NCBI GenBank assembly: GCA_038900335.1
Contig: JBBMRB010000001.1
Coordinates: 427,460-491,459 of the forward strand
Source: Rs1 sp038900335
GTDB taxonomy: Bacteria; Pseudomonadota; Gammaproteobacteria; Pseudomonadales; Balneatricaceae
Direction of reading: 5' to 3'
DNA length: 64,000 nucleotides
Shown: in pieces, positions 8,292 through 16,258 of the stretch
Layout of the letters: each line of letters begins with the position of its first letter
How positions within the stretch are numbered: the first letter of the stretch is position 1
The notes under the pieces: generated by a model
Seen by the model: only the letters and a program-made list of their open reading frames with translations
Databases searched by the model: none
Told to the model about the DNA's origin: nothing
Translations under genes and position numbers: made by a program

Positions 8292-10060
8292 TATCTTTCA
8301 CTATTGTCGACATTAACCACTTCTAGTTCATGAAAAGAGTTAATGCTGGCATACAAACCAAAGAAACGGCTCAACACACAACCAAAAAGGTAGAGCTCAC
8401 CCTCACAACTAAAGGCTGCTTGCTTGAGTGTTAGCACTGAGCGCAGCCCTCGCACAGGCAAACCTTTTACAAGCCTATCAACAGGTGTCGTTTCAATATC
8501 GACTATGCCCTCTAAGCGCTGCGATGCACTGCGCTGTGCCTGTATATTAACTAGTGCTTTAAAATCATATGCTCTTAAAATAGCCACTAGTGCATCCTTT
8601 GACAGCAGTGACAAATAATTCAAAGACATATTGGAGATCAAGGTCCACAACAAACTGCCATCTAATGTCGGACGTAAAGACTGTGTCGGTTTAGTAATAT
8701 TTTTAAAGCGACAAAACGAGGCACTATCCTCGGTTGTCATACATATATCACCCACTTGCAATAAATCTGGGAGTAAGCGGTTTGTGCACTTTAAGCTCAA
8801 TGAAACAGTCTCAGTTAAATCAATGCACTCTTGCTCATCACCACGCACAAATGATAAGAAATGATCAAAACCTATACCCTTGATACTGTCTTTTACCCGG
8901 CTGCGATAATAAAGTGAGCTTCGACCCTCTGAACGCTCTATTTCATGGTGAAAGCTTTCAAAGGCACTGTATCGTCTATTGCCACCGCGCAAACGTCCTT
9001 CATCATCACTGAGCCAGCCCGAAACCGATTCAACATTAAACACCTCGTAATTTTCAACGAAAGATCCAGAGGGTGATATTTTATATTCCACCTTTTGGCC
9101 TGTTAAATTAATTGGATCAGCTTCATGTTTAAACAAATTTACTGCAGGCACACAATAAAGCTCAAAAGCATTATCTCGAATCTTAATATCAGCGGGAAAA
9201 CGGCGATTAAAGACAAAACGTATACTCATTTCAGCAACTGTTGCCGGCGGTAAAATTTTGTCTAATCCTGTTAATTCAAATGACAAAAAACCTTCAGGAA
9301 AACACAAATACTCCTGCAAAATTCGATAGCCTTGATACACATTATCTGGATAGGGAAGTAATGATTCTTGTGGGTTAAACCCCGATTGTTGAAATGCGCT
9401 TAATGGAATATCAAATGTCGTGCCACGTATAACAAGCTGCATACTGGTGAGATAATGATTTAACCACAGACACATCGTATTTGCGGTATAGTTATCCGCG
9501 CCTAAAAATAACCTAAAGGTATCCATCTGTAAGTGATGTAGTGGGTTTGAATCCTCTACATCTAATACCAGATCGATAATGGATTCTTCTCTTGAATGCG
9601 TAGCGACAACCTTGCGCTTGCGAACTGGATATAAGGCGACATCATGAGTGGTCGTATAAGTGCACGAGAGTGTATTCAATGCACTGTCACTACTGACACT
9701 TTTTAAATCATCGTAACCCACCTCTATGCTTTTAAGCTGCGAGTGTTTACTTATTACTTGCTTCGTCGTGATCGCACCAATATTAGGGCTGTACTGAACA
9801 ATGGTTGCACTAGGTACTGGGCGCAAGTAATTAGGCCACAACATATTAATGGTAGAGTGAGTTAACTCTGGTAATTGATCTTCAATTTTTTGTCGTAAAC
9901 GCCCGGTCAGAAAAGAGAAACCTTCCAATAGACGCTCGACATCTGGATCGTTATTAGCTTGTGCTAAATATTGACTGAGGTTTGGGTTAGCCTCGGCAAA
10001 TTCTTTGCCTTGGCTGCGCAAAAACTCCAGTTCGTCTCGGTAATATTTATTTAGATTCAC
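8252..10060 (-). CDS. tssF: TssF, T6SS baseplate wedge component
   Basis: The 602-residue product begins with YYRDELEFLRSQGKEFA and continues with the DPDVERLLEGFSFLTGRLRQ block, both diagnostic for TssF. The family forms the core of the baseplate wedge, comparable to phage gp6. It starts 7 bases after tssE and overlaps tssG. The length is typical and no frame damage is seen. Confidence 0.96.
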   Translation of the reverse strand: MNLNKYYRDELEFLRSQGKEFAEANPNLSQYLAQANNDPDVERLLEGFSFLTGRLRQKIEDQLPELTHSTINMLWPNYLRPVPSATIVQYSPNIGAITTKQVISKHSQLKSIEVGYDDLKSVSSDSALNTLSCTYTTTHDVALYPVRKRKVVATHSREESIIDLVLDVEDSNPLHHLQMDTFRLFLGADNYTANTMCLWLNHYLTSMQLVIRGTTFDIPLSAFQQSGFNPQESLLPYPDNVYQGYRILQEYLCFPEGFLSFELTGLDKILPPATVAEMSIRFVFNRRFPADIKIRDNAFELYCVPAVNLFKHEADPINLTGQKVEYKISPSGSFVENYEVFNVESVSGWLSDDEGRLRGGNRRYSAFESFHHEIERSEGRSSLYYRSRVKDSIKGIGFDHFLSFVRGDEQECIDLTETVSLSLKCTNRLLPDLLQVGDICMTTEDSASFCRFKNITKPTQSLRPTLDGSLLWTLISNMSLNYLSLLSKDALVAILRAYDFKALVNIQAQRSASQRLEGIVDIETTPVDRLVKGLPVRGLRSVLTLKQAAFSCEGELYLFGCVLSRFFGLYASINSFHELEVVNVDNSERYCWGMLAGEQPLI

Positions 10061-10067
10061 GTTATAC

Positions 10068-10505
10068 TCATCTGACTTTAAATTTACGATCTCTATCTAA
10101 GTAAAGTTCAAGAGAGACTCTCTCTAGCTTTGACTCGATATTAAAGCCGCATTGGATCCCAAATAGCAAAACGGTGGGATCATCTTCTTGGTAGCCTGAG
10201 AACTGGACATCAACATCGCACAGCCTGGTTTCAAACAGACTAATACATCGCGTAATGTCTTGTGCAATAGAACGCGCTTGGTCGCTACTACCTACTGCCG
10301 CATCATTAAAATCATACAAGCCATAACTAGAGCAAGATTGACTTGCCCCAGCGCGGGTATTGAGTAACTGCTCTAAATGTACTCTAACTGAGTGCATTAA
10401 CTGATTTAAATACTCGGCACGACCTAACATCATTCGGGGTGTCACAACCCCCGCCGAGCTAGCTTGAATACGCTGAAACAAACTAGCACCGCTGGTTTTG
10501 CTCAT
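10068..10505 (-). CDS. tssE: TssE, gp25-like T6SS baseplate protein
   Basis: This 145-residue protein belongs to the gp25/lysozyme-like baseplate family and is thought to join the sheath to the baseplate. The N-terminal SLFQRIQ and the central YGLYDFN segment are typical, and the C-terminal half contains the beta-rich gp25 core with ISLFETRLCDVDVQF. Its ATG directly abuts the tssC stop codon, with no spacer, so the two are probably translationally coupled. The length is normal. Confidence 0.93.
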   Translation of the reverse strand: MSKTSGASLFQRIQASSAGVVTPRMMLGRAEYLNQLMHSVRVHLEQLLNTRAGASQSCSSYGLYDFNDAAVGSSDQARSIAQDITRCISLFETRLCDVDVQFSGYQEDDPTVLLFGIQCGFNIESKLERVSLELYLDRDRKFKVR

Positions 10506-11981
10506 TTACTCTTGGTCCAGTCGACCGACGAGCGACAACTCAAAATTTGCCCCCATATATTTGAAATGCGGGCGCACTTTCATTGCTACCTGATACCAGC
10601 CTGGATCACCTTCAACATCTGACACTTCAATGCTAGCTTCACGTAATGGTTTGCGTGAGCGAACATCTGCAGGCGGGTTTTCTTGATCGGCAACATATTG
10701 TCTAATCCAGCTATTTAGCTCACGTTCAAGATCTTGACGCTCTTTCCATGAACCAATTTTTTCACGCTGTAATACTTTAATATAATGAGCTAGACGGTTA
10801 ATGATCATCATATATGGCAGCTGCGTTCCTAACTTATAGTTAGTTTGTGCCATTTGGCCCTCTTTCGTTTTTGGAAAAACTTTAGGCTTTTGAATGGAGT
10901 TAGCTGAAAAGAAAGCCGCATTATCACTGCCTTTGCGCATGGTTAAGCTGATAAAGCCCTGTTCTGCCAATTCAAATTCACGACGATCGGTAATTAATAC
11001 CTCTGTTGGTATTTTTGCTTGTAACTCACCCATAGATTCAAATAAATGAACAGGTAAATCTTCCACAGCACCGCCACTTTGAGGACCAACGATATTAGGA
11101 CACCAACGGTACTTAGCAAAGCTATCCGTTAATCGATTAGCGAGTAGTAGAGCCGTATTTCCCCACAAATAATGCTCGTGGTTTTTAGATACATCTTCAG
11201 TGTAATTAAAACTGCGCACTGGATTATCAATAGGATCATAGGGTGTGCGCAACAAAAAGCGTGGCGCTGTTAAACCGATATATTTAGAATCTTCTGATTC
11301 ACGCAATGCACGCCATTTTGTATAACGTGGCGATTCAAATGTTGCCTCTAATTCTTTAATACTTGGAAAATCAACAAAGGAATCAATCCCAAAAAACTCA
11401 GGGGCTACTGATGATATAAATGGCGCATGCGCCATCGCACCTACCGCAGCCATATACTGCAATAGTTTCATATCAGGTGTAGAGGGTGATAGAGAGTAAT
11501 TACCGATCATGGCACCAATTGGCTGGCCGCCAAATTGACCATATTCATTTGAGTAAACATGCTGATACAGACCTGATTGCACTACTTCTGGCGAGAATTC
11601 AAAATCTTCGAGCAACTCACCTTTAGTAACATGTAAGAGCTCTAATTTAATATTCTCGCGAAAATCAGTACGATCAACTAATAACTTAAGGCCTGACCAT
11701 GCTGATTCAAGTTGTTGAAATTTATCAACGTGCAACACTTCGTCAACTTGCGCACTAATTTTTTTATCTAGCTCTACAATCATTTGATCAACAAGTCCCT
11801 TATTTACAGGTTCTTGTGAAGTGCCGCGCTCTAACATATTAGAAATAAAAGCCATCACCCCATCTTTAGCGATATCATAGCCTTCTTCTTCTTGCTTCAT
11901 ACGGCTTTGTGCCATAATTTGATCTAACAAGGAGTCTGTTGCTTGAGCATCTTGTCCTTGTGCTAATTGCTGGTTATCCAT
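10506..11981 (-). CDS. tssC: TssC, large subunit of the T6SS contractile sheath
   Basis: The 491-residue protein is the large sheath subunit, which interlocks with TssB around the Hcp tube. Family signatures visible are LESAWSGLKLLVDRT near residue 90, QFGGQPIGAMIGNY near 155, the FLLRTPYD block near 245 and, near the end, DVEGDPGWYQVAMKVRPHFKYMGA. It starts 26 bases after tssB and is followed without spacer by tssE. Conservation is high throughout and no irregularity was noted. Confidence 0.98.
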   Translation of the reverse strand: MDNQQLAQGQDAQATDSLLDQIMAQSRMKQEEEGYDIAKDGVMAFISNMLERGTSQEPVNKGLVDQMIVELDKKISAQVDEVLHVDKFQQLESAWSGLKLLVDRTDFRENIKLELLHVTKGELLEDFEFSPEVVQSGLYQHVYSNEYGQFGGQPIGAMIGNYSLSPSTPDMKLLQYMAAVGAMAHAPFISSVAPEFFGIDSFVDFPSIKELEATFESPRYTKWRALRESEDSKYIGLTAPRFLLRTPYDPIDNPVRSFNYTEDVSKNHEHYLWGNTALLLANRLTDSFAKYRWCPNIVGPQSGGAVEDLPVHLFESMGELQAKIPTEVLITDRREFELAEQGFISLTMRKGSDNAAFFSANSIQKPKVFPKTKEGQMAQTNYKLGTQLPYMMIINRLAHYIKVLQREKIGSWKERQDLERELNSWIRQYVADQENPPADVRSRKPLREASIEVSDVEGDPGWYQVAMKVRPHFKYMGANFELSLVGRLDQE

Positions 11982-12007
11982 AATTAAATATTCCCACTTA
12001 CTTTTAA

Positions 12008-12514
12008 TTAGTTAGTTTTGTTATCTGCTAAGTTCAATTCCGATAACAGTTGATCTCTAGCCTGCTCACTACCGAGTAGCTCTTGTAATTTTTCACGAAA
12101 AGCAGGGACATTACCCAGTGGCCCTTTAAGCGCCACAAGAGCTTCACGCAGATCAATTAACTTTTTAATTTCAGGTACTTGCTGTGCAATACTGTCAGGT
12201 TTAAAATCATTTAAACTAGCAAATTTAAGATCTAATGCAAGATCGGCCTCAACACCATCCGTGTGGCTTCTTAATTTATCAGGCACTGAAGTTTGCAATG
12301 ATAAATTTGATTCTCTAAGCACTGCTGAGAAATTATTCTTATCTACTGACACCGTATTTCTATCAGCAATCGCGGTATCATCAGCTGTGCCAGTAAAATC
12401 ACCTAACACCATTAATTTAAGAGGTAATTCAACCTCTGCTTCCTGGCCGCCTGTTGCTGGAACATACTTAATATTAATACGCTCTTTTGGTGCGACTGTT
12501 GCTTCTTTAGCCAT
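12008..12514 (-). CDS. tssB: TssB, small subunit of the T6SS contractile sheath
   Basis: This 168-residue protein is the small sheath subunit (VipA). It contains the diagnostic RINIKYVP start, the LPLKLMVLGDFTG segment and the C-terminal helical region with LIDLREALVALKGPLGN, which includes the surface that contacts ClpV in the family. The ATG at 12514 is preceded by GGATTGAAT. A hairpin lies in the 86-base gap that separates it from the upstream lipoprotein gene, so sheath genes may be expressed at a level different from that gene. Confidence 0.97.
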   Translation of the reverse strand: MAKEATVAPKERINIKYVPATGGQEAEVELPLKLMVLGDFTGTADDTAIADRNTVSVDKNNFSAVLRESNLSLQTSVPDKLRSHTDGVEADLALDLKFASLNDFKPDSIAQQVPEIKKLIDLREALVALKGPLGNVPAFREKLQELLGSEQARDQLLSELNLADNKTN

Positions 12515-12544
12515 AATTCAATCCATTTATTTATGATTAAAACA

Positions 12545-12576
12545 CTCCCTAAATCGATATATTTCGATGTGGGGAG
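12545..12576 (-). promoter_or_regulatory. Inverted repeat in the leader of tssB
   Basis: On the minus strand CTCCC pairs with GGGAG, and inside that ATCGA pairs with TCGAT around an AATATA loop, with a small internal loop between the two stems. TGTTTTAATC follows. It lies between the lipoprotein gene and tssB and could be a weak terminator, an attenuator or an mRNA-stabilising end. Only the pairing is seen; the role is inferred. Confidence 0.4.
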
Positions 12577-12600
12577 CATTACGATTTTTGTCTTGTACTA

Positions 12601-14142
12601 TTACATCAAATACCAATTAACGAATGATGCTCTCACCCAACCAGATTTAACGGCTTCGCTTTCTATATACAGCCAACCATTATTGGCAGGGCTATAGCGC
12701 TGTACTTGTAATGATGTCCCATTACCGATAATAGAAAGTTTTTGACTACCGCCATCGGGTTGAATACGAACCACCAAAGCGTTACCTTTAGTTTTTATGT
12801 AACCTAGCCCTGTCACCAAAAATATACGATGGCCATGTTCATTAATTTTAGCGGCATGTGTTTTTTGTATGTGGCTATCTAATTGCGTGTTTGTTGACTG
12901 TGTCTTCTCAACGTGACTGGCCTTGATATACGCTGCAGCTTTATTATTTTCTACCACGCTTTGACTCTCAGCACTTGATATAGGTCGCTGGTAATCTTCT
13001 ACTATAGTGGTGTTCGATAAAACCTCAGGCTGCGCAACTGCAACAGCCTTTGCAGGTGTTTTAGCAGCCTTTGATACTGGGCTGGTGCTACTGTTTTTTA
13101 TAGGATATTGGTAATCTTCTACTATGGTTGTATTCGATAATACCTCAGGCTGCGCAACTTCTGTCACTTCTGTCACTTCTGTCACTGCTGCCACTGCTGC
13201 CACTGCTGCTTTGGCGTCACTAACAACAGCCTTTGATGCTGGGCTTGCGCTACTGTTTTTTATAGGATATTGGTAATCTTCTACTATGGTTGTGCTCGAC
13301 AGAACCTCAGGCTGCTGAACCTCTATCGAGGGCGCTTTAGCGAGGCTATCAACATTATCTAATATAGAAACTGATTTTTTACCGACAACTTGATTCTGTT
13401 TTAAAGATGTGGCGGGCGCCTGCAGATAACTTTCGACTAATTTTGACATTGGATTATCGACACTTGCCGCCACTGCATTTGCCTGATTTCCACATTGGCC
13501 AAAAAAACGATTATCAATTTTTAAAGGCTCGCCAGGTGCTGTAATATCTTTTTCAGAGCGCAGAGTAAAAGCTTGGCCCTGCCCTTGTAGATACAAGTTA
13601 TATTCTTCGCCAATATTTTTTATGGGTTGCACACTTGACCAAACAACACACTTAGGTTGTTGATAATTCACAACACCAAACAAACCTTTAACATTCTCAT
13701 CAACAGAAAAATGCTTAATAAAGCGATAGCCATTTAACTTTAAATAATATTGATGCTTTGCTAGATATTCGCCATCAATCACATCCAGAGCATCATTTGC
13801 TGACAAAATGCCGTTTCGTGCCTTTTTAAAATACGTTTGATCAAGCTCATACAAGCTAAGCAGATAATAATTTGCAGGTACTTTAGAACCAAAAATGCCA
13901 CCACGCTTGACCGCTGACAAAGTTGTTACGACATCATCCGATAGCGCTGCTAAAGAAACTTTAGAGAGTTGAACTTCATTAGGGCCTACCTGGATATCAG
14001 GGTTGTATATTACTTGAGCTACTTTTCCCGCTGTGTTAACGCTCGAAGCACAAGCGGTTAAGAGCAGGCAACTTATTAATATTACTGGCATCACTGGCTT
14101 TGGTTTCAACAAAATTAGTGGACTAGTTTTTGAAATGATCAT
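12601..14142 (-). CDS. TssJ-like lipoprotein with repeat linker and C-terminal SH3 domain, first gene of the T6SS operon
   Basis: The 513-residue product starts with a lipoprotein signal ending in LLTAC. Residues up to about 190 resemble TssJ: they open with NPDIQVG, the motif found at the same place in the canonical TssJ of this locus, and continue with YYLLSLYELDQ, a long strand-rich core, GLFGVVNY and a Trp-Ser strand. A linker of about 200 residues follows with three copies of a QPEVLS(S/N)TTIVEDYQ unit and an Ala/Val/Thr-Glu tract. The last 75 residues look like a bacterial SH3 domain (NGWLYIES, SGWVRASFV). The ATG at 14142 is preferred because GAGAG lies upstream; an ATG at 14187 in the same frame has no ribosome binding site and would put extra residues before the signal. 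The function is unknown; a second outer-membrane anchor for the T6SS is inferred. Confidence 0.75.
   Translation of the reverse strand: MIISKTSPLILLKPKPVMPVILISCLLLTACASSVNTAGKVAQVIYNPDIQVGPNEVQLSKVSLAALSDDVVTTLSAVKRGGIFGSKVPANYYLLSLYELDQTYFKKARNGILSANDALDVIDGEYLAKHQYYLKLNGYRFIKHFSVDENVKGLFGVVNYQQPKCVVWSSVQPIKNIGEEYNLYLQGQGQAFTLRSEKDITAPGEPLKIDNRFFGQCGNQANAVAASVDNPMSKLVESYLQAPATSLKQNQVVGKKSVSILDNVDSLAKAPSIEVQQPEVLSSTTIVEDYQYPIKNSSASPASKAVVSDAKAAVAAVAAVTEVTEVTEVAQPEVLSNTTIVEDYQYPIKNSSTSPVSKAAKTPAKAVAVAQPEVLSNTTIVEDYQRPISSAESQSVVENNKAAAYIKASHVEKTQSTNTQLDSHIQKTHAAKINEHGHRIFLVTGLGYIKTKGNALVVRIQPDGGSQKLSIIGNGTSLQVQRYSPANNGWLYIESEAVKSGWVRASFVNWYLM
12979..13314 (-). repeat. Three imperfect in-gene repeats of the TssJ-like lipoprotein
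   Basis: Three copies of a block of roughly 50-65 bases begin (reading the minus strand) at 13314, 13152 and 13032. Each encodes QPEVLS(S/N)TTIVEDYQ, and the first two continue with YPIKNSS. The first two copies are nearly identical at DNA level; the third diverges after the core. The spacers are Ala/Lys/Val-rich. The block looks like a duplicated linker between the lipid-anchored domain and the SH3 domain. Confidence 0.9.
13157..13210. repeat. Six tandem 9-base units
   Basis: On the plus strand three ACTTCTGTC units are followed by two ACTGCTGCC units and one ACTGCTGCT unit. They encode the Ala-Ala-Val and Thr-Glu-Val tripeptides of the lipoprotein linker. Because the unit is nine bases, gain or loss of copies keeps the frame. 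Confidence 0.92.
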
Positions 14143-14540
14143 ATTTACTACTGCTCTCAAACATTTACAAAGCGTTAACGCTTCCATTTGCCAATAAAAA
14201 ATTAGAAAAAGTAATTATTACTCTCAATTAATTGCATTAAAAGTGCAGTTATAAGGACGAACAAGCCATTTCATGCTTTAAAAATATAATGTCTTTTCAT
14301 ATTGTTTATTAATATAAAATGAATATAATTCCACTTGAGCTTTTAAGCAATGGGATTCACATTACCAACTTGTATTTAAAAAAAAGTCTTAGTTATAAAA
14401 ATAATAACTGTCTCCAATAACCAACTAAAACAAGAAAACACCTTGTTAAAGACAACATTATTATTAATAGACGATAATTATGTCGGTATTAAATATAATA
14501 ATTTTTACATATTAATTTAGAATTCAGTTTAAAGGTAACA
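14143..14540. other. Divergent intergenic region between the T6SS operon and the mltD-like gene
   Basis: This AT-rich stretch must hold the promoters of the T6SS operon and of the lytic transglycosylase gene. A perfect 14-base palindrome, AAGCGTTAACGCTT, lies at 14170-14183, about 28 bases before the preferred lipoprotein start. I found no convincing sigma-54 promoter; the nearest candidate has wrong spacing. No further gene is apparent. Confidence 0.6.
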
Positions 14541-16034
14541 ATGTTCATATTTAAAAAAACACTCACATCAGCACTGAAATTCAATGTTGTAACAACCCCC
14601 CTGCTGCTCATCGTTTGTTTATCTACACTTATCGGCTGTCAAACAACAGCTCTAAACAATGAGGTCGCAGCTAATACCAACAGAACCAGTATTGAACAAG
14701 CTTATTTGATGTATAACATTAATAAAAAATCATCGAATAATGCAGTGCCTGGGCAACTTACAAAAAACAGACAAGATTTATGGCATCTAGCTCCAACGTT
14801 ATTCAGCCTAAATTTACACACTCAACAGCCAAGAGTTCGCAGTGAAATGACTTCACTGTTACGTAACCCTACCTTTATAACCAACACCAGTAAGCGAGCA
14901 CACTATTACTTTCACTACATTCTCAAACAAGTAGTCAAAAAAAACATGCCGGCCGAGCTCGCCATGTTGCCATTCATTGAAAGTGGCTATAACCCTTTTG
15001 CTTTATCATCTGCTAATGCGTTAGGGATATGGCAATTTATTCCCGATACCGGCAAACACTACGGTTTAAAAAGCACTTGGTGGTATGATGGACGCAGGGA
15101 TATCATCACATCCACTGATGCTGCACTAAACTATTTACAGGATTTAAATAGAACTTTTAAAGGTGACTGGCTTTTAACACTAGCCGCTTATAATTGTGGC
15201 GCGGGCTGTGTCAAAAACGCACAAAAAATCAATGCAGGAGTAAACAGAAAAACTGATTATTGGTCTTTAAAACTACCGAATGAAACCGCTCGCTACGTAC
15301 CAAAATTTCTTGCTATTAATAAACTAATTAAAGATGCAGAGCGTTATAATATTAAATTATCAGCTATTGCGAACCGCCCATATTTTGGCACTGTTAATGT
15401 CGGCTCGCAAATTGATATCCAATTAGCTGCTAAAATGGCAGGCATCAGTACCCAAGCTTTATACCAATTGAATCCTGGCTTTAATCGCTGGGCAACTAGC
15501 CCGACAGGGCCTCATCGACTATTAATCCCTGCTAATAGAGCAGCGGGGCTTCGCACCCTACTCGCCAATTTGAATAGTGATGATAAGATGAATTGGAAAG
15601 TCGTCACAACAAAACCTGACGACACACTCGCTATGATAGCGACTCGTCACAACACATCGACAAACATCCTCAAAACCATTAATGTGACTACTGATTTTAG
15701 AAATTTAAATAATGCTCAACTCAGATTACCCAAAAGCGATATTAAACCTACTAGTTTTGTGTTGCAGCATAGGCCGGAAAATTTTAAAACAAATAGCCAC
15801 AAACCACCAATAAAACAATTATCTCATCAGCACAGTTCAAAGAAAGATACAGGAAAAAAAAGATTAGTTTATCAAGTTAAAAGCGGTGATTCGATCAATG
15901 TTATTGCACATAAGTTTTCAATTTTAGTCGATGATATTAAACGCTGGAATCAACAGTTAGAAACAACTAGTTATCTACGGCCAAATCAAACGCTAATTTT
16001 ATTTATTAATAAGTCTAAAAAGCACTTAATTTAA
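14541..16034 (+). CDS. mltD: MltD-type membrane-bound lytic murein transglycosylase with LysM modules
   Basis: The 497-residue protein has a lipoprotein signal with lipobox LIGC and acylated Cys33. An SLT (family 1 lytic transglycosylase) domain covers about residues 120-260. The catalytic Glu is in FIESGYNPFALSS (Glu147), followed by ALGIWQF and the AAYNCGAG motif. An MltD-like middle region (about 285-335) and two LysM-like modules (about 353-395 and 440-490) should bind glycan. The enzyme cleaves peptidoglycan to 1,6-anhydro products at the outer membrane. The start has AAAGG 7 bases upstream. It is transcribed away from the T6SS operon; a role in opening the wall for the apparatus is possible but only inferred from position. 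Confidence 0.9.
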   Translation: MFIFKKTLTSALKFNVVTTPLLLIVCLSTLIGCQTTALNNEVAANTNRTSIEQAYLMYNINKKSSNNAVPGQLTKNRQDLWHLAPTLFSLNLHTQQPRVRSEMTSLLRNPTFITNTSKRAHYYFHYILKQVVKKNMPAELAMLPFIESGYNPFALSSANALGIWQFIPDTGKHYGLKSTWWYDGRRDIITSTDAALNYLQDLNRTFKGDWLLTLAAYNCGAGCVKNAQKINAGVNRKTDYWSLKLPNETARYVPKFLAINKLIKDAERYNIKLSAIANRPYFGTVNVGSQIDIQLAAKMAGISTQALYQLNPGFNRWATSPTGPHRLLIPANRAAGLRTLLANLNSDDKMNWKVVTTKPDDTLAMIATRHNTSTNILKTINVTTDFRNLNNAQLRLPKSDIKPTSFVLQHRPENFKTNSHKPPIKQLSHQHSSKKDTGKKRLVYQVKSGDSINVIAHKFSILVDDIKRWNQQLETTSYLRPNQTLILFINKSKKHLI

Positions 16035-16258
16035 ATTTATAACCACCTAACCTTCCTATTTAGCAGTTAATTTTTTTGTTTAAATAACTGGAAACAAGCT
16101 AAGATTAATTCCTATTTCTATTTAGCGATGGGATTGATTGTTTTTTGTTAATTTATTGCAAAAGCTTATAGGCGTTCAAAAATCGACCTGCTACAATCTA
16201 TTTCCCTCTACGTATAATTGCTATTAAATAGCTCGTATTTTTAAACATAGGCCTGATT

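Noticed and set aside
14180..14193. Possible sigma-54 promoter (TTGGCA then GC) before the T6SS operon
   Set aside because: The spacing between GG and GC is nine bases, not the required ten. A second candidate near 14233-14250 lacks the GG of the -24 element.
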